Source: Lewinellaceae bacterium (lineage in GTDB: Bacteria; Bacteroidota; Bacteroidia; Chitinophagales; Saprospiraceae). Taken from it: a stretch of DNA of 64,000 nt. The notes beneath the pieces were generated by a model, which worked only from the letters and a program-made list of their open reading frames with translations, had not been told where the DNA came from and ran no database searches. The stretch's first letter is position 1. Each line of letters opens with the position of its first letter. Position numbers and translations under genes: made by a program. This document shows, one piece after another, positions 34,498 to 41,678 of the stretch. The stretch covers positions 186,001-250,000 of the forward strand of contig JACJXZ010000013.1 in NCBI GenBank assembly GCA_020636375.1, given 5' to 3'.

Positions 34498-34878
34498 TTG
34501 GCAGGATAGTGAAAGAAATATGTAATATCTTTGCAAATGAGGGACTACACCTGTTAAAAAGCGAAATCTGAAAGCACACTCCTTTTTTGCCCTCTTATAT
34601 ATATATGCACATAAGATCCCTGAATTCATCATCCATCCAATCCCAAAAGAAGCAATTTCCTGAGCCGTAGGCCTGCAAGCCTGCGGCACGGCGCACCAGT
34701 GCCCGGCGATGTACAAAACGCTTTAGCCGGGCCGCAGCGGAGGATAGCCGGCCCGGCTCGCCTCCGCTGCGAAAGCGAACTGGCTCACTCCTGGATAATC
34801 GAGGGGGCGGTTCGCATGAGTAATTTTATTATACATATAGGATTGCGGGCGGCGTCCCTTTTGCCGCCCGCTTTTTTT
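34498..34878 (+). ncRNA. Candidate structured non-coding transcript between acidic repeat genes 2 and 3
   Basis: TATCTTTG at 34526-34533 fits the TAnnTTTG box exactly, and the sequence around it (GGCAGGATAGTGAA) is shared with the promoter region of gene 3. A rho-independent terminator ends the unit at 34878. No open frame in between has a plausible protein. The segment contains strong stems: GCCGTAGGC/GCCTGCGGC (34664-34687) and GCAGCGGAGG/CCTCCGCTGC (34734-34743 with 34761-34770), the latter enclosing a GCCGGCCCGGC palindrome. It is either a non-coding RNA or the relic of a lost paralogue. No known RNA family was recognised. Confidence 0.45.
34845..34878 (+). terminator. Rho-independent terminator of the ORF-less unit
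   Basis: GCGGGCGGC (34845-34853) pairs perfectly with GCCGCCCGC (34863-34871), followed by seven T residues. No coding gene ends nearby on the plus strand, so it points to a transcript without a protein product. Confidence 0.85.
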
Positions 34879-34951
34879 ACAAAGTGAAACACCCGCCATG
34901 TAGTTGTTAGTCGTTTGTTGTTGCTCAACTGTTAACTCTAAGCCCTGGGTT

Positions 34952-34995
34952 TTGAAAAAATGGCAGGATAGTGAATAAAATAATGCTTATATTTA
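34952..34995 (+). promoter_or_regulatory. Putative promoter region of acidic repeat gene 3
   Basis: TATATTTA at 34988-34995 is one base from TAnnTTTG, and GGCAGGATAGTGAA at 34962-34975 repeats the block found at 34500-34513 before the ORF-less unit. It leaves an unusually long leader of about 300 bases before the ATG at 35301, as in paralogues 1 and 2. Confidence 0.45.
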
Positions 34996-35300
34996 CCGGT
35001 GCAGCCGGGAAATAAGCTTTTCAAGGCTGCCCAACGCAATTCCGGGCTTTTGCCCCTATGCCTTACCCCCCTCCCAATTATCCGATTTAACCGGCCCAGC
35101 CTGCCGCACCGCAAAATTGTTAAACTCCCCCCTGTTTTATCCAGCTTATCCGTCGCCTGATCGGGCGGGCCCGGCCTTTGTTCTGAAGCATAACGTGCTT
35201 AAGTACCAATGTGTCGATTATTTGAGTATTGGTACTTACATAAGCGCCTGGGGTAGCCCGGGTGCGCACTCCATTTCATAATCATTAAATTTTTCGGCCC

Positions 35301-36017
35301 ATGAGAAAATTTGTATTGCTTACCGCAGCGTGCCTCTTCGCGGTTTTTGCTATGGCCCAGACGGAGAACAAGTCATCCGTCTCGATCTCCGGCGATAGCG
35401 ACGACAACGAAGTGGTCGTAAAACAGGACATTGACGGCGATGACGTCAACGTCTCGAACGTGGATATTTTCGATGAATCTGACGAAAACGAAGTCAAGGT
35501 GAACCAGCAGGGGGAAAATCTCGACAGCGATGTGGAGATTTCCTACGAGTCTTCCGGAAACGACGTGGACGTCGACCAGGACGGCGAAGACCATGACAGC
35601 GACGTGCTGATCACCGAAGAGTCCATGGCCAACGACGTCGACATTACCCAGGAAGGCGAGGACAACGAGTCCGACGTCACCATCGCCGATGACAGCTGGT
35701 GGAACGACGTGACTGTCCTCCAGGACGGCGAGGACAACGAGTCCGACGTACTGGTCTACACCGATTCCGACCTCAACACCGTGGACGTCGACCAGGATGG
35801 CGACGGCCTGGAGTCCGAAGTGGAAATTGGCATCCTGTCCGACCTCAACGACGTAACCATCAGCCAGGACGGCGAAGACCACGAATCGAGCGTTTTCATC
35901 TTTGTCGACAGTAACCTCAACACAGTTGACGTAGAACAGGACGGCGACTACAGCACCAGCGACGTTGAAATTACCTTCGGTTCTGACGGCAACACGATCG
36001 AAGTTGAACAGCAGTAA
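35301..36017 (+). CDS. Secreted, highly acidic curlin-like repeat protein 3 (diverged paralogue)
   Basis: This 238-residue protein has the same plan as its two upstream paralogues: signal peptide (KFVLLTAACLFAVFAMAQ), then about nine repeats such as NEVKVNQQGENLDSDVEI and NDVDITQEGEDNESDVTI, ending SDGNTIEVEQQ. It is even richer in Asp and lacks most of the few basic residues of the others. Sequence and leader have diverged, so it is the older copy; the other two arose later by the 1.2-kb duplication. The invariant V-x-V-x-Q-x-G...S-x-V-x-I frame supports the curlin-like beta-solenoid reading. Extracellular matrix, calcium-binding or mineral-binding roles are speculation. Confidence 0.75.
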   Translation: MRKFVLLTAACLFAVFAMAQTENKSSVSISGDSDDNEVVVKQDIDGDDVNVSNVDIFDESDENEVKVNQQGENLDSDVEISYESSGNDVDVDQDGEDHDSDVLITEESMANDVDITQEGEDNESDVTIADDSWWNDVTVLQDGEDNESDVLVYTDSDLNTVDVDQDGDGLESEVEIGILSDLNDVTISQDGEDHESSVFIFVDSNLNTVDVEQDGDYSTSDVEITFGSDGNTIEVEQQ

Positions 36018-36049
36018 GACAGAACGACCTACTGTAACCGTTTAAAACG

Positions 36050-36080
36050 AGCGGCCCATCGTCGATGGGCCGCTTTCGTT
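36050..36080 (+). terminator. Rho-independent terminator of acidic repeat gene 3
   Basis: AGCGGCCCATC (36050-36060) pairs with GATGGGCCGCT (36064-36074) around a short GTC loop, followed by TTCGTTTTC. It lies about 30 bases after the stop of gene 3. Confidence 0.85.
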
Positions 36081-36258
36081 TTCGGGCGGGCTGTTTTCAA
36101 AAAAGTAGCCTCAAAAGACATCTTATTTGCCTTTTTTGCGTTTAACAACATATCCAGCCAGCATAAAACCTTCCGTTTCATTTACCCGGACAGAACCGGA
36201 CAGCAGCTACACTGCTTCCGGGCGTTTCGCACTTTGAACACTAAACAATGACTATCCC

Positions 36259-36912
36259 ATGCGCAACATTCAGGCTTCTACGCGGGAAAACCGGATTGCT
36301 GAGAGGCTCATCCCGTTCTTCAGGGAATGGGGGTTTACCTGGCTGCCTCATCTCCATCAGTTTCGCCAGAGTACCGAGCGCGGCTTCACCTGCGTGATCC
36401 TGTCGGTCAGCGATTATGGAGACAGCAGCCTCCTGGAGGCCCACCTCGGCATCCGCATCGATGACGTGGAGAACATCGCCTTCCCATTTACCAATGGGCT
36501 GCCGGGTTTTCAACCGGACAGCATGACCCTGGCCACTCCGCTGGCCAGGTTGTTCGGCCAGGCCTTCGAACGGTTCGAAGTGAGTGACGAGAACAGTGCC
36601 GATGAGGCCGTAGCAGCTATCCGGGCCCAACTACAGGAAAAGGGGTTGAAATTCCTCCGCCGTTACAGCAGCCTCGAACATATGGATGCCCTCTTCAACG
36701 AAACGCCGGAGGAACCTCTCCGGCTGGCCCACAACCAGGCCAACCGCTGCTTCCGCGCCGCCGTCCTGGCCCGGCTGCTGCCCCGAAGGGACTTCGAAAG
36801 CCTGGCGGAAACCTACGGGCGCCACCTGCGGGAGGAACTGCGCGTACCGGCCGCTACCCTGGAAAAGTACCTGCGGCTCATCAGCTTCCTGCAGCATTAT
36901 TCCCAGAATTGA
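36259..36912 (+). CDS. Hypothetical protein, 217 residues
   Basis: I do not recognise a family. The protein is soluble, without signal peptide or membrane helix. The N-terminal half (ERLIPFFREWGFTWLPHLHQ; FTCVILSVSDYGDSSLLEAH) reads like an alpha/beta domain of DUF4304-like proteins that start with a helix and a strand. The C-terminal half is helical (NRCFRAAVLARLLPRRDFES; YGRHLREELRVPAATLEKYL). Codon use and composition match its neighbours. It stands 76 bases before the SlyD-like gene on the same strand and may be co-transcribed with it. Confidence 0.7.
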   Translation: MRNIQASTRENRIAERLIPFFREWGFTWLPHLHQFRQSTERGFTCVILSVSDYGDSSLLEAHLGIRIDDVENIAFPFTNGLPGFQPDSMTLATPLARLFGQAFERFEVSDENSADEAVAAIRAQLQEKGLKFLRRYSSLEHMDALFNETPEEPLRLAHNQANRCFRAAVLARLLPRRDFESLAETYGRHLREELRVPAATLEKYLRLISFLQHYSQN

Positions 36913-36987
36913 CCGGGCAGCAAACCCAACGCCCAAAACATTTCCCGCCCTTTGCAGTTGTAATACAAAAGTATTCAATTACTATCT

Positions 36988-37497
36988 ATGATCGTAGAAG
37001 AACAGAACATCATAACCGTGGCCTACGAATTGCGAGAGGGCGGGCCGAAGGGAGAATTGCTGGAGCGCATGGACGCCAACTACCCCTTCAAATTCTATTT
37101 CGGCAGCGGGTGCCTCCTGCCGGCTTTCGAGCAACGCCTGGAAGGCCTGGAGGAGGGCCAGCCGTTCGAGTTCACCCTGTCGCCGGAAGAAGCCTACGGC
37201 CCGGCATACCGCCAGAACATCCTCGGCCTGCCGCGCCAGGCCTTTCAACACCTGGGCGATAACGTCCTGACAAAGGGCAATTACATCACCCTGACCGACG
37301 ACCAGGGAGAAGCCCACAACGGCCGCATCCTCTCCTGGACGGACGATGACGTCACCGTTGATTTCAACCACGCCATGGCCGGCAAGACCCTGCACTTCTC
37401 CGGCGTCGTCCTCAACATCCGGAAAGCTACCGTCGATGAACTGATCCGCAAAAGCTACATCGAGGAGGACGGCCTGCGGGGGTGGGAAGAGGATTGA
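36988..37497 (+). CDS. slyD: SlyD-type FKBP peptidyl-prolyl cis-trans isomerase
   Basis: This 169-residue protein has the FKBP core interrupted by an IF (insert-in-flap) domain, as in SlyD. It starts ITVAYELREGGPKGELLERM, then FKFYFGSGCLLPAFEQRLEG, EGQPFEFTLSPEEAYGPAYR, an insert (FQHLGDNVLTKGNYITLTDD) and the returning strand DFNHAMAGKTLHFSGVVLNI. SlyD catalyses proline isomerisation and acts as a chaperone, in some bacteria in nickel delivery to hydrogenase. The metal-binding His/Cys tail is absent here (it ends GLRGWEED). Maturation genes hypE and hypF lie 15 kb away, but no direct link is seen. Confidence 0.87.
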   Translation: MIVEEQNIITVAYELREGGPKGELLERMDANYPFKFYFGSGCLLPAFEQRLEGLEEGQPFEFTLSPEEAYGPAYRQNILGLPRQAFQHLGDNVLTKGNYITLTDDQGEAHNGRILSWTDDDVTVDFNHAMAGKTLHFSGVVLNIRKATVDELIRKSYIEEDGLRGWEED

Positions 37498-37509
37498 CCG
37501 GGGAGGTTG

Positions 37510-37560
37510 TTCATTCATATTCCCTCATTCATTCATTCATTCCCTCATTCCCTCACTCCA
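37510..37560. repeat. CATT/CCCTCATT short tandem repeats before the ravA start
   Basis: Repeats of CATT and CCCTCATT (TTCATTCATTCATTCCCTC and similar) fill the gap between the SlyD-like stop and the ravA ATG at 37567. The pattern is related to the octamer arrays at 3567 and 51892. Confidence 0.8.
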
Positions 37561-37566
37561 TATCCC

Positions 37567-39129
37567 ATGCCCACAGCAATTGACCAATCCGTAAGAACCA
37601 AGGTAGCCGAGCTGCTCAACAACCTCTGCCGCGGGCTCTACGAGCGGGAAGAGGCGGTAAAACTGGCCCTGCTCAGCGCCATTGCCGGCGAGAGCATCTT
37701 CCTGCTGGGCCCTCCGGGCGTCGGCAAGAGCCTCATCGCCCGGCGGCTGAAATATGCTTTCCGGGACGGCATATCTTTTGAATACCTGATGAGCAAGTTC
37801 AGCACGCCGGATGAGATCTTCGGACCGGTGTCCATCAAAAAACTGAAGGAGGAAGACAAATACGAACGGCAGACCGACCGCTATCTGCCGGGCGCCAACA
37901 TCGTCTTCCTGGACGAAATCTGGAAGGCGGGCCCCGCCATACAGAATGCCCTGCTGACCATCCTGAACGAAAAAGTCTACCGCAACGGCGGCGAGGACAT
38001 GCAAGTCAACATCCGCGGCATCATCACGGCATCCAACGAGCTGCCGCCCCGGAATTCCAGCCTCGATCCCATCTGGGACCGTTTCCTGATCCGCCTGGAG
38101 GTCGGCAACATCCGCCAGTTCCGCAACTTCCTGGACATGATCACCGACACTAAAGATGTCTACGAAGATGACGTCAGCGAAGAGCTGAAGCTTGCCGGGG
38201 AGGAACTGCGCGGCTGGGCCGGGCGCATCGACGAAGTGGAAGTGCCCGCCGAAGTGCTCAATACCATTCAGGTAGTGAAGGTGAAAATGGAGGAATACAA
38301 TGCCCGCCCCAACCACGCCGACAAACTGATCACGGTGCACGACCGCCGCTGGAAGAAGGTCGTCCGCCTGCTGCGTACCTCCGCCTTCCTGAACGGCCGC
38401 TCGCGGGTAGACCTCATGGACTGCTTCCTCATGGTGCACTGCCTGTGGGGCAAGCCTTCGGAGGTAGATACCATCCGGGAGATCGTCACCGAGGCCATCC
38501 GGCGGCATGGCTATACCATGGCGGTCAACCTGCAGATGGCGAAACGCGAGGTGAGCGATTTTGAAGAGGATGTGGACCAGGAGATCAAGGTGAAACACAC
38601 CGTAAGCGAAGAGCAGCTGATGCCCATCGAAGACGAATACTTCGAGTTGCTGAAGGATGACGATAAGTTCGAGGGCGTCCTGGTCAACATCAGGCAGTTC
38701 CGCAACCTGCAGATGGACGAGCCGGCAGTCGTCAATTTCTACGACAAGGATAAAAACCTGGTCAACCGCCTCAAGGCGCAGAAGGGCAGCCGGCAGTTCA
38801 CCATCGACGTCTTCTACAATTCCGAGCGCTATACTTATCCCTTGCGCACCCGCCGGGCGGAGCGCACCGAGGTGATCTTCAAAAAGCCGCACCCCGTCGT
38901 CGAAAAACACTGGGACGAGCGCCTGCAACGCCTCAATACCTACCTGGACCAGCAGCTGGAAAAAATCCGCAACAACGCCCCCAACGAACTCAACCACCTG
39001 GATGAGAACCTGTTCGTCGACCCGGAACTGAGCGAGGTAGTCAAAGCCAACTTGATGGAGGTGACAGAAGCCCTGCAAAATCTGAAGTTGAGGTTGGAGA
39101 AAGTACAGTATGGGTATGGTAGTGTGTAA
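37567..39129 (+). CDS. ravA: RavA-type MoxR-family AAA+ ATPase
   Basis: This 520-residue protein aligns by eye with E. coli RavA: GLYEREEAVKLALLSAIAGE, Walker A FLLGPPGVGKSLIARRLKYA (about 45-64), FEYLMSKFSTPDEIFGPVS, Walker B IVFLDEIWKAGPAIQNALLT (about 112-131), sensor-1 ITASNELPPRNSSLDPIWDR and DRRWKKVVRLLRTSAFLNGR. The C-terminal region after residue 330 corresponds to the less conserved LARA-containing part. RavA assembles as a hexamer and works with the VWA protein ViaA on respiratory complexes and metal-cofactor assembly. The frame is open upstream through the repeat region, so ATG 37567 is preferred. Its partner viaA is not adjacent but at 48507. Confidence 0.92.
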   Translation: MPTAIDQSVRTKVAELLNNLCRGLYEREEAVKLALLSAIAGESIFLLGPPGVGKSLIARRLKYAFRDGISFEYLMSKFSTPDEIFGPVSIKKLKEEDKYERQTDRYLPGANIVFLDEIWKAGPAIQNALLTILNEKVYRNGGEDMQVNIRGIITASNELPPRNSSLDPIWDRFLIRLEVGNIRQFRNFLDMITDTKDVYEDDVSEELKLAGEELRGWAGRIDEVEVPAEVLNTIQVVKVKMEEYNARPNHADKLITVHDRRWKKVVRLLRTSAFLNGRSRVDLMDCFLMVHCLWGKPSEVDTIREIVTEAIRRHGYTMAVNLQMAKREVSDFEEDVDQEIKVKHTVSEEQLMPIEDEYFELLKDDDKFEGVLVNIRQFRNLQMDEPAVVNFYDKDKNLVNRLKAQKGSRQFTIDVFYNSERYTYPLRTRRAERTEVIFKKPHPVVEKHWDERLQRLNTYLDQQLEKIRNNAPNELNHLDENLFVDPELSEVVKANLMEVTEALQNLKLRLEKVQYGYGSV

Positions 39130-39250
39130 AAGCGCTAATGTGTAAAATTGTCAAAAGCGGAGGGCTGCTAAATAGTTGCAAAAAATCTTTATTTTCCCTC
39201 CCTGAAAATCAGTACAAACCAATCAAACTCTAAACCAATCCAATCGCGAT

Positions 39251-41110
39251 ATGAAAAGCCAACAAATCCTGGCGATTTTCGCTGCCCTCCTCCTGACCGG
39301 TTGCTTCACCCTTCAGGCGCAATCTTCCATCCAGCGCGTCGAGCCGCCCAACTGGTGGGCAGGCATGAAAAACCCCAGCCTGCAACTGCTGGTATACGGC
39401 GAAAACATGTCCGAATTGTATCCGTCTATCAATTACGAAGGGGTAAGCGTGGAGCGCGTCATCCGGGTGCCCAACCCGAATTATCTCTTCATCGACCTGG
39501 AGATAGAGGCGCAGGCCCGCCCTGGCAATATAGAGATCAGCTTTCAGGAGGATGGAAAGACGATACTCACCCATTCCTACCCCCTGCTCGCCCGGGAAAA
39601 GAGCGGGGAGGAAATGCGGGGCTACGACAACGCCGACGTGATGTACCTCGTCACCCCCGACCGCTTCGTCAACGGCAACCCGGCCAACGACTACGTGGAA
39701 GGCATGCGCGAAAAACCCGACAGGAGTAACCCCGGCGGCCGCCACGGCGGCGACATTCAGGGCATGATCGACAAGCTGGATTACATTGCCGATATGGGCT
39801 TCACCGCCCTGTGGCTCAACCCCGTCCTGGAAAACGATATGGATTCTTTCTCCTATCACGGGTATTCCATCACCGATTTCTACCGGGTAGACCCCCGCTA
39901 CGGCTCCAACGAAGAATACCTCCGGCTGGCCAACCTCGCTCGCGAGAAAGGCATCATCATGATCATGGATATGATCACCAACCACTGCGGCTCCAACCAC
40001 TGGTGGATGGACGACCTGCCCACCGGCGACTGGATCAACTTCGGCGGCGAATTCGTGCCGACCAACCACAAAAAGGCCGTCATCCAGGATCCCTACGTCG
40101 CCCAACCCGACTACAAAGGCTTCGTCGACGGATGGTTCGTCAAAACCATGCCCGACCTCAACCAGCGCAACGAGCTGATGTCTACCTATCTCATCCAGAA
40201 CAGCATCTGGTGGGTGGAATACCTGGGGCTGGGCGGCATACGCATGGACACCTACCCCTACAACGACATGGACTTCATGACCGACTGGACCTGCGCGATC
40301 ATGGAGGAATATCCCAATTTCAATATCGTGGGCGAGGAGTGGGTCGGCAACCCTACCATCGTGTCTTTCTGGCAAAGGGGAAAGGAAAATCCCAACGGCT
40401 ACACCTCCTGCCTCCCGGGCCTGATGGATTTCCCCCTGCAGGAAGCCATGCGCAAAAGCCTCAATGAAGAAGACAGCGACAAGGCTTTCCAGCAGCTCTA
40501 CGAAATGCTCGCCCAGGATTTCCTGTACCCCGAACCCTACAACCTGGTCGTCTTCCCGGACAACCACGACATGAGCCGCTGGTACACCCAGGTGAACGAA
40601 GATTTCGGCTTCTTCAAACTGGGCCTGGCCTACGTGCTCACTACCCGCGGCATCCCGCAGATCTACTACGGCACGGAGGTGCTGATGGCCAACCCCGGCA
40701 CCGACAGCCACGGCATTATCCGCAGCGACTTCCCCGGCGGCTGGGCCGGCGATAAGGTGAACGCCTTCACCGGGCAGGGTTTGAACGAAAAGCAGCGGCA
40801 GGCCATGGCTTTTATGAAAAAACTGGTCAGCTGGCGGAAAGGCGCCGAAGTGGTCCACACCGGCCACCTGATGCATTATGTGCCAAAGGATGGCGTTTAC
40901 GTTTTCTTCCGCTACAACGACAACGGCAAGGTGATGGTTATTCTCAACGCCAACGAGGCGCCTACGGCGCTGGAGCTGGGACGCTTCTCCCAAATGCTGA
41001 CCGGCGTGAAAAGCGGGACGGACGTGCTGACCGGCAAAGTGTTTGAAATGAAGGACGGGATTACCCTGCCGGGCAAAGAGCCATTGGTGCTCGAACTTAG
41101 CCAGGATTGA
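39251..41110 (+). CDS. Secreted GH13 alpha-amylase family protein (cyclomaltodextrinase/SusA-like)
   Basis: This 619-residue protein has a signal sequence with a possible lipobox (LLLTGC at 14-19) and an N-terminal beta domain (IQRVEPPNWWAGMKNPSLQL, the cyclomaltodextrinase N-terminal type). The GH13 barrel shows DVMYLVTPDRFVNGNPANDY, DMGFTALWLNPVLEND, nucleophile Asp near 332 in GGIRMDTYPYND, acid/base Glu near 362 in IVGEEWVGNP and NHD in VVFPDNHDMSRWY. The C-terminal domain ends NANEAPTALELGRF. It hydrolyses alpha-glucans or maltodextrins in the periplasm or at the surface. The gene stands alone, with no SusC/SusD neighbours. Confidence 0.93.
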   Translation: MKSQQILAIFAALLLTGCFTLQAQSSIQRVEPPNWWAGMKNPSLQLLVYGENMSELYPSINYEGVSVERVIRVPNPNYLFIDLEIEAQARPGNIEISFQEDGKTILTHSYPLLAREKSGEEMRGYDNADVMYLVTPDRFVNGNPANDYVEGMREKPDRSNPGGRHGGDIQGMIDKLDYIADMGFTALWLNPVLENDMDSFSYHGYSITDFYRVDPRYGSNEEYLRLANLAREKGIIMIMDMITNHCGSNHWWMDDLPTGDWINFGGEFVPTNHKKAVIQDPYVAQPDYKGFVDGWFVKTMPDLNQRNELMSTYLIQNSIWWVEYLGLGGIRMDTYPYNDMDFMTDWTCAIMEEYPNFNIVGEEWVGNPTIVSFWQRGKENPNGYTSCLPGLMDFPLQEAMRKSLNEEDSDKAFQQLYEMLAQDFLYPEPYNLVVFPDNHDMSRWYTQVNEDFGFFKLGLAYVLTTRGIPQIYYGTEVLMANPGTDSHGIIRSDFPGGWAGDKVNAFTGQGLNEKQRQAMAFMKKLVSWRKGAEVVHTGHLMHYVPKDGVYVFFRYNDNGKVMVILNANEAPTALELGRFSQMLTGVKSGTDVLTGKVFEMKDGITLPGKEPLVLELSQD

Positions 41111-41144
41111 CCGGACGTGCCACCTTCAGGTGGTGCGTTTTATA

Positions 41145-41225
41145 GACAGGATTAACAAGATTAACAGGATATGTGCGCCCCTGTAGCGCAAGCCGCGACA
41201 TCCTGTAAATCCTGTCAATCCTGTC
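41145..41225. repeat. Inverted AATCCTGT-type repeat after the amylase gene
   Basis: The 26-base segment at 41145-41170 (GACAGGATTAACAAGATTAA and on) is mirrored by ATCCTGTAAATCCTGTCAAT and on at 41200-41225 with three mismatches. CCCCTTTT follows. It is made of the same AATCCTGT unit as the array at 24252 and could also act as a terminator for the amylase gene. Confidence 0.75.
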
Positions 41226-41291
41226 CCCTTTTGGGCCTCAATTCCCCAGTTTCCCCACCGCGAGTGCAAGGCTTTACTTAAATTGCGTTTT

Positions 41292-41425
41292 GTTCGCGAG
41301 AGACTATGTCTCGATGCGGGATAATGAGCAAGTCTCCGACTTGCGAATGCCGCTTATATAGCTTATTTACGCCAGTCGGAGACTGGCAAATTATCCCGCA
41401 TCGCGTCTTGTAGACGCTCGCGAAC
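41292..41425. mobile_element. Multi-hairpin palindromic element (cruciform-like), 134 bases
   Basis: The outer ends GTTCGCGAG/CTCGCGAAC (41292-41300, 41417-41425) and inner arms CGATGCGGGATAAT/ATTATCCCGCATCG (41312-41325, 41390-41403) are perfect inverted repeats. Between them are four local hairpins placed symmetrically: GAGACTATGTCTC, GCAAGTCTCCGACTTGC, GCCAGTCGGAGACTGGC and CGTCTTGTAGACG. There is no coding capacity. The regular layout suggests a mobile palindromic element or a structured RNA. Confidence 0.75.
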
Positions 41426-41469
41426 ACTCCGACTTTATTTGTAGTTTAAATGTGTCCGACTACCTAATT

Positions 41470-41631
41470 CTACTTTGTTAACTTAAAAAAAATGAAATGT
41501 AACATCTCCGATTTTCCTCCCCCTCCCTACGGTCGACCCCTCCAGAGGGGTATATTTGGGGGGCATTTGCTTTGGCAGGCAAGATGCATTGATAGTCACA
41601 TATTGTGAAATAGTTTAAATTAACAAAGTAG
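41470..41631. repeat. Inverted-repeat element with 17-base ends
   Basis: CTACTTTGTTAACTTAA (41470-41486) and TTAAATTAACAAAGTAG (41615-41631) pair with one mismatch and enclose about 128 bases without a frame. With the palindromic element at 41292 it fills the gap between the amylase gene and the serine hydrolase gene. Confidence 0.6.
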
Positions 41632-41678
41632 TACTAAAGCGATTCCCCATCAATCTCGCTGCATCTCTGCTCGGCCCC

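Noticed and set aside
34699..34887. 62-codon frame inside the ORF-less unit
   Set aside because: No ribosome-binding site; it overlaps strong stems and the terminator.
37537..39078. 513-codon open frame on the minus strand opposite ravA
   Set aside because: Same reason: composition shadow of a well-supported AAA+ ATPase gene.
39230..40993. 587-codon minus-strand frame opposite the GH13 gene
   Set aside because: Antisense shadow; low-complexity V/G/H-rich translation without motifs.
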